Shown here: piece by piece, positions 50,733 through 58,499 of the stretch | How the letters are laid out: each line of letters starts with the position of its first letter | Position numbering within the stretch: position 1 is the stretch's first letter | Virus record (IMG/VR): IMGVR_UViG_3300042731_011014 | Span: 1-64,000 of that record | DNA length: 64,000 nucleotides | Strand: one strand, 5' to 3' | Origin: a virus | Program-made: the position numbers and the translations under genes | Notes under the pieces: model-generated | Databases searched by the model: none | What the model was told of the DNA's origin: nothing | Seen by the model: the letters and a program-made list of their open reading frames with translations, nothing else

Positions 50733-50733
50733 G

Positions 50734-51102
50734 TCAGTACCTATTTGTTCTATTACTGTGCGCACCTTTACCAGTAACCGCTTTTATTCTTTGTGTCAAC
50801 TTACATCCCCTTGCTTTTACACATCCATACCGCTGACACCCACAATCAAGTGTAAGTATTTCACCTTTTTCTGTAATCAAGTCACAGGAACAATAGCCAT
50901 CCCCATCGGAATCTTGACTTGCACACGTTAAGCTTTTGATTTCACCAAGATTATCCGCGTACTCGGTAGCAGCCTTTAACGCCGCAGCATAATCGGCCCC
51001 GCAACTACCTATACCGCCAATAACCGCTGAACCGATAATCAAAACAACGGCCACACAAATAAGCAATTCACCTAGAGTTAATCCGCTTTCTCTTTTCATC
51101 AT
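50734..51102 (-). CDS. Type IV prepilin-like protein
   Basis: RESGLTLGELLICVAVVLII is a prepilin signal: basic leader, Gly at the cleavage site, Glu at mature position 5, and a hydrophobic helix. A short globular part with seven cysteines (CSCDLI, CGCQRYGCVKARGC) and a DSDGDGY motif follows, much smaller than host major pilins. It would need a host prepilin peptidase. A phage pilin-like protein might interfere with pili or secretion; this is inference. Confidence 0.65.
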   Translation of the reverse strand: MMKRESGLTLGELLICVAVVLIIGSAVIGGIGSCGADYAAALKAATEYADNLGEIKSLTCASQDSDGDGYCSCDLITEKGEILTLDCGCQRYGCVKARGCKLTQRIKAVTGKGAHSNRTNRY

Positions 51103-51137
51103 CCTTTTCCTTTCTTTATCGTTAAACTCTCAATATC

Positions 51138-51305
51138 CTATTTGCTGATCTTCTTTTCGTAATCTCTTAATTTTTTTACCGCCTCCAGCAGTGATGTTTC
51201 TGCAACCGCACTTGATTGAATCCCTATTGCACCAGCCCATGATTTAGCATACCTTACAATCTCTTCCTTTAGTCCTTGTAGTTTTTTTCTTTGATTACTT
51301 GTCAT
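51138..51305 (-). CDS. Small helical protein, 55 aa
   Basis: ATG 51305 with GGAG six bases upstream follows the DHFR gene. The peptide is helical with a basic N-terminus (TSNQRKKLQGLKEE). Ribosome site and spacing support it. Confidence 0.6.
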   Translation of the reverse strand: MTSNQRKKLQGLKEEIVRYAKSWAGAIGIQSSAVAETSLLEAVKKLRDYEKKISK

Positions 51306-51321
51306 CCCGGCTCCGCAGTGC

Positions 51322-51840
51322 TTACAAACAACACCTATAATACGTTATAAAAGAAAAGCTAACCTTTTCCTTTGACCTTCTATCGACACCTTTTGCATTT
51401 TCTTTATAGGCCAATCTCCATTTACTAAAATCAATGTTAGGGAAAAATGTATCAGCATCATAATCTCTATCTATTACAGTCAATTCAAGCACTGATGCAA
51501 TATCAAGTCCGGCCTTATAGATCCTTGATCCACCTATAAGAAAAGCTCTATTTTTGCAACCACTTTTTACATGCTTTATAGCATCATTAAAGTTATTGTA
51601 AACCGTAACATTGTCAGGATCAAACCCACTGTCAGATGTTAAAACAATATTCTCTCTTTTAGGTAATGGTCTGGATTTTTTAGGAAACGATTTATATGTC
51701 CTTATCCCCATAATACACGGGTAACCCATCGTAAGTTTTTTAAATCTAACAAAATCCTCTCTAATACTCCAAGGTATCTTGCCATTAATACCAATGGCGT
51801 TATTTCGCGCAATAGCAGCTATAATCGTAAAATCGACCAT
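51322..51840 (-). CDS. folA: Dihydrofolate reductase
   Basis: IIAAIARNNAIGINGKIPW is the DHFR N-terminal and Met20-loop signature; MGIRTYKSF, NIVLTSD and LIGGSRIYKAGL follow in order. It regenerates tetrahydrofolate consumed by thymidylate synthase, whose gene ends one base before its start. 172 residues, normal length. Confidence 0.93.
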   Translation of the reverse strand: MVDFTIIAAIARNNAIGINGKIPWSIREDFVRFKKLTMGYPCIMGIRTYKSFPKKSRPLPKRENIVLTSDSGFDPDNVTVYNNFNDAIKHVKSGCKNRAFLIGGSRIYKAGLDIASVLELTVIDRDYDADTFFPNIDFSKWRLAYKENAKGVDRRSKEKVSFSFITYYRCCL

Positions 51841-52706
51841 TAAACTGCTATCTTGAAGCTTATTCTTTTATGATGCTTATAATCAATGATCGATGTATTC
51901 TCATAACTCCAATCAAAAATTGATTCAAAATTATCAGTTGAAATGGTTGGCAACTTGTAAGGATCCCTTGCTATTTGCTTTTTAAGGCCATCAACGTGAT
52001 TCCTGTAAATGTGGGTATCACCCAGAAAACCAATAAGACTACCTTCCTGAAATCCAGCATCTTTAGCAAGTAAATGGAGTAATAATCCATAACTTGCTAT
52101 ATTAAATGGAAGTCCCAACGCAACATCAATGGATCTTTGATTCCATATTAGGCTCAGTTTATTATTTATCACAATAACCTGATAACTGTAATGACATGGT
52201 GGAAGAGCCATGTCTTTTATCTGTACCGGGCTCCATGCTGAAACAATCATTCTCCTATCGTGAGGATCAGTTTTTAGTTTTTCAACTACCAACTTCAACT
52301 GATCGACGCCTTCTGTAGCAGGGGGGAGATTATATGCAGTGTACAATGCACCAAAATTTCTCCACTGGAATCCATAAATTGGACCTAGGTCCCTCTCTTC
52401 CATCATTTTTTTTCTTGTTTCATCATCATGACCATATGGTACTATATTAGGATTGCACCATTCATCCCAAATATGATTATCTCTGGCCTTAAGCCATTCC
52501 TTATCTGTTAAACCTTTTATAAAAAATTCTAACTCTGAGGCAACTAATCTAAAAGGAACAAACTTCGTTGTTACTAGAGGGAAACCAGTTGACATATCAT
52601 GTTCAAACATCGCACCAGGAATTGCTAAAGTATCGATCCCTGTTCTGTTTGACTTCCACTCGCCCTTAGAAAAAATCCTATTAATTATATCAATATACCT
52701 TTTCAT
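51840..52706 (-). CDS. thyA: Thymidylate synthase ThyA
   Basis: Converts dUMP to dTMP with methylene-THF. RTGIDTLAIPGAMFEHDM, the catalytic LPPCHYSYQV, NQRSIDVALGLPFNIASY and DTHIYRNHVDGLKKQI are all family signatures. 288 residues, like T4-type and bacterial enzymes. Forms a unit with folA. Confidence 0.95.
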   Translation of the reverse strand: MKRYIDIINRIFSKGEWKSNRTGIDTLAIPGAMFEHDMSTGFPLVTTKFVPFRLVASELEFFIKGLTDKEWLKARDNHIWDEWCNPNIVPYGHDDETRKKMMEERDLGPIYGFQWRNFGALYTAYNLPPATEGVDQLKLVVEKLKTDPHDRRMIVSAWSPVQIKDMALPPCHYSYQVIVINNKLSLIWNQRSIDVALGLPFNIASYGLLLHLLAKDAGFQEGSLIGFLGDTHIYRNHVDGLKKQIARDPYKLPTISTDNFESIFDWSYENTSIIDYKHHKRISFKIAV

Positions 52707-52771
52707 AACTTTTCACCTAATAAATGCTTTGCTCTTTTCTGAACTGATTCCCATTCCAGTTTTAATGTCAC
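52703..52771 (-). CDS. Possible tiny CDS upstream of thyA, 22 aa
   Basis: GTG 52771 overlaps the previous TGA (GTGA) and its own stop overlaps the thyA ATG (ATGA). The peptide is LKLEWESVQKRAKHLL. Double coupling is suggestive, but it might be the frame-shifted second half of the preceding tiny ORF. Confidence 0.3.
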   Translation of the reverse strand: MTLKLEWESVQKRAKHLLGEKL

Positions 52772-52836
52772 CACCTCTTACCTTTAATAAAAACAGACTT
52801 TAATAGCGCATTAGCTCCAATTTTAACCGGATCCAT
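52768..52836 (-). CDS. Possible tiny CDS, 22 aa
   Basis: ATG 52836 overlaps the upstream stop (TAATG) and encodes DPVKIGANALLKSVFIKGKR. It could be a separate peptide or the first half of a broken gene with the next ORF. Confidence 0.3.
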   Translation of the reverse strand: MDPVKIGANALLKSVFIKGKRW

Positions 52837-53306
52837 TACCAGTCACCCCGAAAATTAGAGAACGGCCAGCTAAACTTCCCCTCGCCGGGTGGTTTTTTAC
52901 CAGCAATCCTCATAAAATCCTCAAACAATCCGATAACAAAAGGTAATACCCTATCATCGCTAATAACACCATGAAGGATAATATCGTCTGGAAGCGTAAT
53001 AACACCCTTATAGCTTTGTCCATAAAGATCGTACAGGTAACTAACGACCGACTGCCATCCACCATAAACATCATTTGCTTCTCTGGCTATAGGGTTCCAT
53101 CCACCTTTTTTTACCCAATTGTAGTTATCAAATGATATATCATCATCATCTGACTTCCTCCATTCAGGTGACCTAATCATAGTAACAAAAGCTTTCTCGC
53201 CAAAGACAGGGGGGATATAGGGCCACATTACTATTTGGGCTATACAGTACTTTTTCGGATCTTTTCCGGCAGTAACCAAATGCGCCATCACTATTTTCTT
53301 AAACAT
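52836..53306 (-). CDS. Unknown protein, 156 aa
   Basis: I start at ATG 53306 after AAGGAG; the longer frame would run through the tRNA-like element. Aromatic-rich, with WPYIPPVFGEKAFVTMIRSP. No family recognised. Confidence 0.7.
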   Translation of the reverse strand: MFKKIVMAHLVTAGKDPKKYCIAQIVMWPYIPPVFGEKAFVTMIRSPEWRKSDDDDISFDNYNWVKKGGWNPIAREANDVYGGWQSVVSYLYDLYGQSYKGVITLPDDIILHGVISDDRVLPFVIGLFEDFMRIAGKKPPGEGKFSWPFSNFRGDW

Positions 53307-53321
53307 ACTTACTCCTTGCTT

Positions 53322-53410
53322 TGGCCCCCTCCGCCAGATTCGAACTGGATCTTTTACCGACATTGAGGCCTATACCCGGTAAACGTTTTACCCTATAAAC
53401 TAAAGAGGGG
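53322..53410 (-). tRNA. tRNA-like element with encoded CCA, isotype undetermined
   Basis: CCCCTCT at the 5' end pairs with GGAGGGG before G-CCA at the 3' end, one wobble. A T-arm-like CCAGTTCGAATCTGG and a D-arm-like GTTTATAGGGTAAAAC are present. The centre does not give a standard anticodon arm: TTTACCG/CGGTAAA encloses 17 nt. It is either an unusual tRNA or a tRNA-like structure. Confidence 0.4.
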
Positions 53411-53421
53411 CTTTTAAATCA

Positions 53422-53536
53422 TCAGAGACCGTTTATCTTCCTGAATCTCCTCTTTTTTTTCAATCTTATTACTTTACTTTTTCCTTGACCTTTTTCTGGA
53501 TCTGTCTTTTCTTCTTCTATAATCTCTTTTTACCAT
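53422..53536 (-). CDS. Very basic small peptide, possibly continued by +1 shift
   Basis: ATG 53536 with AGGTAAG upstream encodes 20 residues, mostly Arg and Lys, ending in TAA at 53474. In the +1 frame the basic text continues (KVIRLKKKRRFRKINGL) to a TGA at 53422. It could be two pieces of one gene broken by an indel. Confidence 0.35.
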
Positions 53537-53542
53537 AATTAC

Positions 53543-53803
53543 TTACCTGTTCATATTAAATGGAAGCAAATAATCATACTGTTCTGCAAAGTTCATCTCA
53601 TCAAGTATTCTAGCTAAATCTCTGGAATAGGGAACTACTATTCCAAAAACAACTAGCTCCTCGTCATCGCTCTTTTTAATAACCACAGGGAAGGGTGTAT
53701 TCTTTACCTTCTGAACTCTAACAAGATTTCCAACTTCATAACTTACCGGATCAGAAGTCTTGTAAATCACTCTACATCCGATTATTCGCTCAATCCTCTG
53801 CAT
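53543..53803 (-). CDS. Small beta-rich unknown protein, 86 aa
   Basis: Alternating hydrophobic strands (VGNLVRVQKVK, EELVVFGIVVPYSRD) suggest an OB- or SH3-like barrel. Start overlaps the GHKL gene stop. Confidence 0.65.
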   Translation of the reverse strand: MQRIERIIGCRVIYKTSDPVSYEVGNLVRVQKVKNTPFPVVIKKSDDEELVVFGIVVPYSRDLARILDEMNFAEQYDYLLPFNMNR

Positions 53804-55125
53804 TAAAATTTAGATCCCTTTTCTTGCAACCCGATTATTATTGAAGAATAAATTTTATGCATTTCCTCTTTAAACTCAACAGTATGATTGCCAGCAGTAC
53901 AATGTGCAAGTTCTTCGATAATGGTTGATAGCAGATCTTTCTTATCAACCAATACATTCCTTGATATTCTTATTCTTTTTTGTGCACGAGAGTACCCACC
54001 CATAATCTTATCATCCATAAACTCAACAATATCCAAAAATTTGTCGAGATCTTCTTTGCCCATAAACGCAACCAGCCTGCTAACCCACAGCAAGTTATTT
54101 CTCTCCACACTATTAAGAGAACCCACATCAAACTCATTTCTTACCTCATTGCCAACTGTTTTCAACTCCTGTAGATTATATTTTTTATCCAATACCTTCC
54201 TTAAGCCAGATCCAACTACAATCCCCTGTTTCCCGAGGTGAGACACTTCATTAAGATCATCCATGGATCTAACTGGAAACGAATCCTTACCATGCTTTTC
54301 TTCAAACATTTCACCGATTTTATCGGCAAAAATATCATCAACACAATAGCGACTCGCGAAGTGCTCAGTATCGGCCGCATTTGTTGAGAGGAGAGAAAAA
54401 GCAGCACTGTAAAGATTTTTATCTTTTTTTGTTAACTTTTCCCATAGTGCAGTAATTTCATAAGAAAAATCGAATGAATTGATCATTTTTCGATCACGAT
54501 CCGTTTGAGCATTAAAGAGATCGTATCCGTAAGTCATATCCTCTTTATGTTCAATAAATATACCCTTAATATAAATGTTTCCAGCTAATCTTTTGTCAAG
54601 CAATAGTCTGCCCTTATCCAAATCAATAGATTCTATTTTCTTATCGCCCAAAAACAAGATACGATGATTCAGCATTTTCCAGTCGTCTAGATTTACACCA
54701 ATGATCTCAACTATTACACCGCTGCAATCCTTGCGCTTAGCCGTGTCAAAAGCCAGTACCTTTTCATTGTCAAAGTTTTTCGAAAACACAAAAGAAGGGG
54801 TCCACAACTCGCTACCATTACGGATTTTTACGCCATGCCCTGCTTTTAACAGGGCAATAATGCCCAGTTTTAGACCCTCTCCATACTCACCGATCTGATC
54901 ATTTTTCCCTTTTTTATCAGTATACCCGTAAAGCATATGCTTTTTTGATAGAAGAGCACCATTATTCGATACCCTAAGAAGCTTCTTCTTAGGAAGATAT
55001 TTAACGGCCATTACATGGCCCCTCGAGTCTTCATCCTTTGCATTTTGGAGAATCTCCCGACACCCTTCCCAAACACCCCAATCAGGCACACAATCAATAA
55101 ACATAGACAATTCAAATCTGGGCAT
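53803..55125 (-). CDS. GHKL-fold ATPase with C-terminal metallopeptidase-like segment
   Basis: Near residue 22, CREILQNAKDED is the N box of GHKL (Hsp90/MutL/histidine kinase) ATPases, followed by VSNNGALL (G1-like) and QIGEYGEGLKLGI (G2). The last 40 residues contain EELAHCTAGNHTVEF, similar to a zinc-peptidase helix with a following His and Glu. No histidine-kinase or MutL domain is seen between. The combination suggests an ATP-gated effector or chaperone. DNA inside carries a 9-bp inverted repeat at 54973-54993. Confidence 0.75.
   Translation of the reverse strand: MPRFELSMFIDCVPDWGVWEGCREILQNAKDEDSRGHVMAVKYLPKKKLLRVSNNGALLSKKHMLYGYTDKKGKNDQIGEYGEGLKLGIIALLKAGHGVKIRNGSELWTPSFVFSKNFDNEKVLAFDTAKRKDCSGVIVEIIGVNLDDWKMLNHRILFLGDKKIESIDLDKGRLLLDKRLAGNIYIKGIFIEHKEDMTYGYDLFNAQTDRDRKMINSFDFSYEITALWEKLTKKDKNLYSAAFSLLSTNAADTEHFASRYCVDDIFADKIGEMFEEKHGKDSFPVRSMDDLNEVSHLGKQGIVVGSGLRKVLDKKYNLQELKTVGNEVRNEFDVGSLNSVERNNLLWVSRLVAFMGKEDLDKFLDIVEFMDDKIMGGYSRAQKRIRISRNVLVDKKDLLSTIIEELAHCTAGNHTVEFKEEMHKIYSSIIIGLQEKGSKF
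54973..54993. repeat. 9-bp perfect inverted repeat inside the GHKL gene
   Basis: CCTAAGAAG and CTTCTTAGG flank a 3-nt loop (CTT). Confidence 0.75.
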
Positions 55126-55360
55126 TACTTATTTCCTCATAATTAGGCTCATCGGTAAAATCATAGGTTTCACCGCATGACCTACACTTAACAATTAAGA
55201 CCCTGTTTTCAGCACAAAATTTATCGATTGAAAGATTATCGCTCCCACAGTCACACTGATCCATGAAATTAAAAACAATATCATCATCAGGTAGGGTATC
55301 ATCCCACTCTGCGGGAACGTTAGTTTTCCAGGAATCGTAATAATTGAATGAATTATCCAT
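55112..55360 (-). CDS. Small zinc-ribbon protein, 82 aa
   Basis: CDCGSDNL and CRSCGETY form a zinc ribbon in an acidic protein. Overlaps the GHKL gene and the next gene by a few codons. Confidence 0.75.
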   Translation of the reverse strand: MDNSFNYYDSWKTNVPAEWDDTLPDDDIVFNFMDQCDCGSDNLSIDKFCAENRVLIVKCRSCGETYDFTDEPNYEEISNAQI

Positions 55361-55598
55361 TATTAAACGCCTCCATTAAATCAATCTTAATAATAACTCG
55401 ACTAGGTACCATTTGGCCGGACGGGATTACATTTACATCCAAAAGCCCACACTCGGCATATCCAACCTGATTATTATCACCGGTGATAATAATAAACCCG
55501 CAAACTTGGCCTTCGCTTCGAACTTTAATCAAAGCGAAGGCACCGCTATCTAGGAAGCCTAAAAAAACATCATATCCCATCTTCATTTTTTGAAGCAT
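55353..55598 (-). CDS. Beta-rich unknown protein with strong embedded inverted repeats
   Basis: 81 residues, beta-rich, with GFIIITGDNNQVGYAEC. Its DNA holds a 22-bp perfect palindrome (55471-55492) and a 10-bp inverted repeat (55509-55541). AAGGAG lies upstream, just after the terminator of the preceding gene. No family recognised. Confidence 0.7.
   Translation of the reverse strand: MLQKMKMGYDVFLGFLDSGAFALIKVRSEGQVCGFIIITGDNNQVGYAECGLLDVNVIPSGQMVPSRVIIKIDLMEAFNNG
55471..55492. repeat. 22-bp perfect palindrome inside a CDS
   Basis: TTATTATCACC is directly followed by GGTGATAATAA, perfect 11-bp arms with no spacer. Confidence 0.85.
55509..55541. repeat. 10-bp perfect inverted repeat inside a CDS
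   Basis: GCCTTCGCTT and AAGCGAAGGC flank a 13-nt loop. Confidence 0.8.
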
Positions 55599-55612
55599 TA
55601 TTTTCTCCTTGT

Positions 55613-55658
55613 AAAAAAAAAAAAAACGGCTGTAGCTGGATTAGCTAGGTCCCAGCCG
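55613..55658 (-). terminator. Intrinsic terminator
   Basis: On the minus strand CGGCTG and CAGCCG form a stem around 20 nt, followed immediately by 14 T. It ends the transcript of the 55677 gene. Confidence 0.75.
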
Positions 55659-55676
55659 CCAAGACCACAATCAAGG

Positions 55677-56237
55677 TTATCTCTCACCCTTAATCTCTCT
55701 CTCGATCTCATCGCGCCAATCATCCAAAAAACACGACATGTCGCCCTCTTGAATATATTCCAAGATTACATCAAATATTGTCCCAACCTCATACGCCCCT
55801 TTATCTTCATCGTATTTCACAAAACCCTCACAAAAATACGATGTATCCATTTCGCCTACACCTTGAGTCAAAATAGTAGCAACGTGCTCAGTCGAGTCGC
55901 TGAAATATTCATTGTTTTGCAGTGTGACAATAGTGCCATCGGCGAAGATGCAAGCCCTATTTCCACCATTGTGATTCACTAAAACCTCTTTCGCTAGTTC
56001 GTCCCAATCGATCCGATCATAGAGGGCTAAAACAAATTTATCTAAAACAAACTCGTAGGCAGCTTCGGCTAGAAACTGAGGCGATCCACATCTGACCAGA
56101 TTATCAATCTCATCCTCAAGGCTATCACGGTTCCATTTGCATTGTTTTTCGAACAAATCTAATGGCTTAACGTTAAAATAATTGTTCCAGTTAAATTTAT
56201 ATCCATTGGCTTTTTCGAATTTTTCTTGACATGACAT
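55677..56237 (-). CDS. Unknown acidic protein from its own promoter
   Basis: ATG 56237 with AAGGA upstream; 186 residues, acidic and aromatic (NWNNYFNVKPLDLF, CFLDDWRDEIEREI). Flanked by shared promoter copy A and an intrinsic terminator, so it is a monocistronic unit, rare in this window. A 10-bp inverted repeat lies inside at 55808-55843. Likely an early or host-directed gene (inference). Confidence 0.75.
   Translation of the reverse strand: MSCQEKFEKANGYKFNWNNYFNVKPLDLFEKQCKWNRDSLEDEIDNLVRCGSPQFLAEAAYEFVLDKFVLALYDRIDWDELAKEVLVNHNGGNRACIFADGTIVTLQNNEYFSDSTEHVATILTQGVGEMDTSYFCEGFVKYDEDKGAYEVGTIFDVILEYIQEGDMSCFLDDWRDEIEREIKGER
55808..55843. repeat. 10-bp perfect inverted repeat inside a CDS
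   Basis: CATCGTATTT and AAATACGATG flank a 16-nt loop. Confidence 0.8.
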
Positions 56238-56284
56238 TATTTTTTCCTTGATTGAAAGATTTGCCACCCCTTTTCCCCTCCCGC

Positions 56285-56323
56285 CCTACAATTAAATGGT
56301 GACAGGTGGACGGAAAAGATCAA
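56285..56323 (-). promoter_or_regulatory. Shared promoter-like motif, copy A
   Basis: Minus strand ACCC-TTGATC, 21 nt, TTTAATTGTAGG, with GTCACCA before the second box. Drives the 55677 gene. Confidence 0.6.
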
Positions 56324-56399
56324 GGGTAAAAATTAAGAAAGATAAGAAAAATTAGGTAGTTAAAGGTGGTTCATTCCTCACCAAAAACCACATTGGCCG

Positions 56400-56625
56400 T
56401 CATATCGTTCGTTTCAACTTCCCTTCTAATTCCTCCCAATCCTTTAATTGCTTAGGCCCAAAACAATCTTTACAAACATTCCTATGGGGATACATGGTTC
56501 CAGCATGCATAGCCTCGTTATATGAAAGGGCTCTTTCCCTATATTTGCCAAAAACCTCCCCTTTTTCTATTTTTTTATTGCATTTTACACAGTTTCGCTG
56601 TTTTTTTTGCATAATAAAATTTCAT
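56400..56625 (-). CDS. Small zinc-ribbon protein; start and body in different frames
   Basis: The body, from ATG 56612, encodes CVKCNKKIEKGEVFG and CKDCFG, a 70-residue zinc ribbon. That ATG has no ribosome site. The ATG with AAGGAAAAAACA spacing is at 56625, but its frame stops after 15 codons. An A8 run at 56608-56601 separates them; removing one A would fuse MKFYYAKK to the body. Transcriptional slippage on A8 or a simple indel would explain this. Promoter copy B lies upstream. Confidence 0.6.
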
Positions 56626-56675
56626 TGTTTTTTCCTTGAAAAAGATATTTTGGCCCCCCTCTCAACCCTTCCCCT

Positions 56676-56716
56676 CCCTACAATTAAATCGTGACAGCTC
56701 GAACCCAAAAAATCAA
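56676..56716 (-). promoter_or_regulatory. Shared promoter-like motif, copy B
   Basis: Minus strand ACCC-TTGATT, 22 nt, TTTAATTGTAGG, with GTCACGA before the second box. Drives the small zinc-ribbon gene. Confidence 0.6.
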
Positions 56717-56759
56717 GGGTAGAAAATTAAATATTTCAGTAGATACGTAGGATAAAGGT

Positions 56760-58253
56760 CTACAATGCAGTATTTTCGTGAAGCGTAGGCTCTTCTGACG
56801 AATTCATTCTCACTATGAACTCATGTAGGTTTTTGTTTATCTGTAGTACACTCTGGGCTCGTGTAGTGGCCACATAGATCAGGTTTAGCTCTTCAGGATC
56901 CATGTCTTTAGGGCTCACCAGTTCCCCCATATCGCCAAATAGAGATTCGAAGTCATCTACTAGCCTCACCTGGTCAAACTCCAGCCCCTTAGCCTTGTGG
57001 CAGGTTGAGAACACTATTTCTGCATTATCCTGCTCAACAGTAGCAGTCCTGATCGCCTTCACAAGATCAGGTATCCGCGTACCGTACTGATCAACGACAG
57101 TACATCGGGTAGTCAACTCAAAATCCTCAACTTCCTTGGCGAACTCTTTAAGATCTGAGTACCTATTAAAACTAGCTATATACGGATCTCTGATAAATTC
57201 TTTATTGCCGCATGCCAGCCAGTAGGTATCTACAATTAAATCGAATCTATATCCATTAATCCCACCTACAAAGGCAATTTTCTTACTCAAATGGTTTTCA
57301 ACAATCTCCCTAAAAAGTCCTGAATTCGTTCGGGCAATTACTGCACACTTACCACTAGCATCCCCTATCTCGCTGTTATAAAAATCAGATCCGATAATAG
57401 AGTTTTTTTCCCCACGAAACTGCTGCAACAAAAGTGATGCAAGATCGGCGATTTTCTGACCAAATCGAAAGCTTTTGGTTAAATACTTAATTTCAGTCGC
57501 TTTTATCTCCTCAAGAAAATTTTTACAACCTCTCCAACCATAGATTGCTTGGTACGGATCACCTACCAAAATCTTGGGACATTTTTGCATAAAAATAAAA
57601 TCTGCTGTCACCGGGTTCGTATCTTGAGCTTCGTCAAGCATGATGCAATCAAAATTCAATCTTGGTTTTGATAGCTGATAAATCTTTAGATATCCATCAT
57701 GTAGCATACCAATGGATTCATCACTTCTATCGGCCATTTTTTTCCAAATATCTTTAGCCATTTTAACGAGATTATTCATTTTTAATTTAAGATCGCCTTT
57801 TTTGTCAGAATCGCTATTATTTTTCAGGTATTCAAACCCCATTGGTGTTATATGCTTCGCAGATATTAGATTATCGTCCGACACCAAATATGCGGTAACT
57901 GCATCCATCGCAAAACGCACCTTCTTGTAGTTATTAACCGACAATGCATCACATACGGTATTTACTTTCAAACTCGATATTAGCTTGTGTCTATACTTTG
58001 CTCCAAAATTACGCCAAGCTAAGCTATGGGAAGTCTTTGCAGTTACATTTTTAGGGAATTTTTTCTGCGCCTCAAGCTGAACACTTTTATTAAACGCAAC
58101 ATAAAGAAACTCAGTTTTAGGCCTTGCCTTGGCATACTCGACAAGCGTTGAAGTTTTGCCGGTCCCTGCAAACGCCATTACCTTTAAAACATCCCTGTCA
58201 TTAAGATCAAAATCAACTATATCATTCTGCTCTGCGGTCATTCGCATAAACAT
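56760..58253 (-). CDS. UvrD/Fbh1-like SF1 helicase
   Basis: AFAGTGKTST (residues 27-36) is motif I, MLDEAQDTN motif II, GDPYQAIYGWRG motif III, STCHKAKGLEF motif V and NLIYVATTRAQ motif VI. At 497 residues it lacks the large UvrD insertions and resembles Fbh1/phage helicases. It would strip proteins or unwind DNA in repair, replication restart or recombination control. GGAACAG precedes ATG 58253. Confidence 0.9.
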   Translation of the reverse strand: MFMRMTAEQNDIVDFDLNDRDVLKVMAFAGTGKTSTLVEYAKARPKTEFLYVAFNKSVQLEAQKKFPKNVTAKTSHSLAWRNFGAKYRHKLISSLKVNTVCDALSVNNYKKVRFAMDAVTAYLVSDDNLISAKHITPMGFEYLKNNSDSDKKGDLKLKMNNLVKMAKDIWKKMADRSDESIGMLHDGYLKIYQLSKPRLNFDCIMLDEAQDTNPVTADFIFMQKCPKILVGDPYQAIYGWRGCKNFLEEIKATEIKYLTKSFRFGQKIADLASLLLQQFRGEKNSIIGSDFYNSEIGDASGKCAVIARTNSGLFREIVENHLSKKIAFVGGINGYRFDLIVDTYWLACGNKEFIRDPYIASFNRYSDLKEFAKEVEDFELTTRCTVVDQYGTRIPDLVKAIRTATVEQDNAEIVFSTCHKAKGLEFDQVRLVDDFESLFGDMGELVSPKDMDPEELNLIYVATTRAQSVLQINKNLHEFIVRMNSSEEPTLHENTAL

Positions 58254-58283
58254 TATTATCTGTTCCTTATTTGTTGCTCAAAG

Positions 58284-58499
58284 TTACTGTTCTACAGGTA
58301 ATTCGCTCTCAGTTGATACCAAATCTTTGGTGCAACTTGAGTCTTGGTTGAGCAGTCCCAACCGGTAGCTATCAGTCCGTTTTTGCAATATGGATTTCAC
58401 TTCCTTAAAGTTTGTCCAACGATCTATCTCAGGATCATATAATCTTGCTAAAACGTTTTTAGCAGCATTCTCATCAGCCTGATATACTTCCCCTATAAT
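58284..58499 (-). pseudogene. C-terminal remnant of a TnpB-like nuclease
   Basis: An open frame without a start codon reads GEVYQADENAAKNVLARL followed by about 50 residues to TAA. ADENAAKNVLAR matches the DADxNAxxNI end of the third RuvC motif, just after the zinc finger, in TnpB/Cas12-type proteins. The rest of the gene is missing. The sequence differs from the IS607 TnpB at 18122, so this is a separate lineage. Confidence 0.6.

Noticed and set aside
53803-55125. Histidine kinase or MutL
   Set aside because: No H box, DHp helix or MutL C-terminal domain lies next to the ATPase fold.
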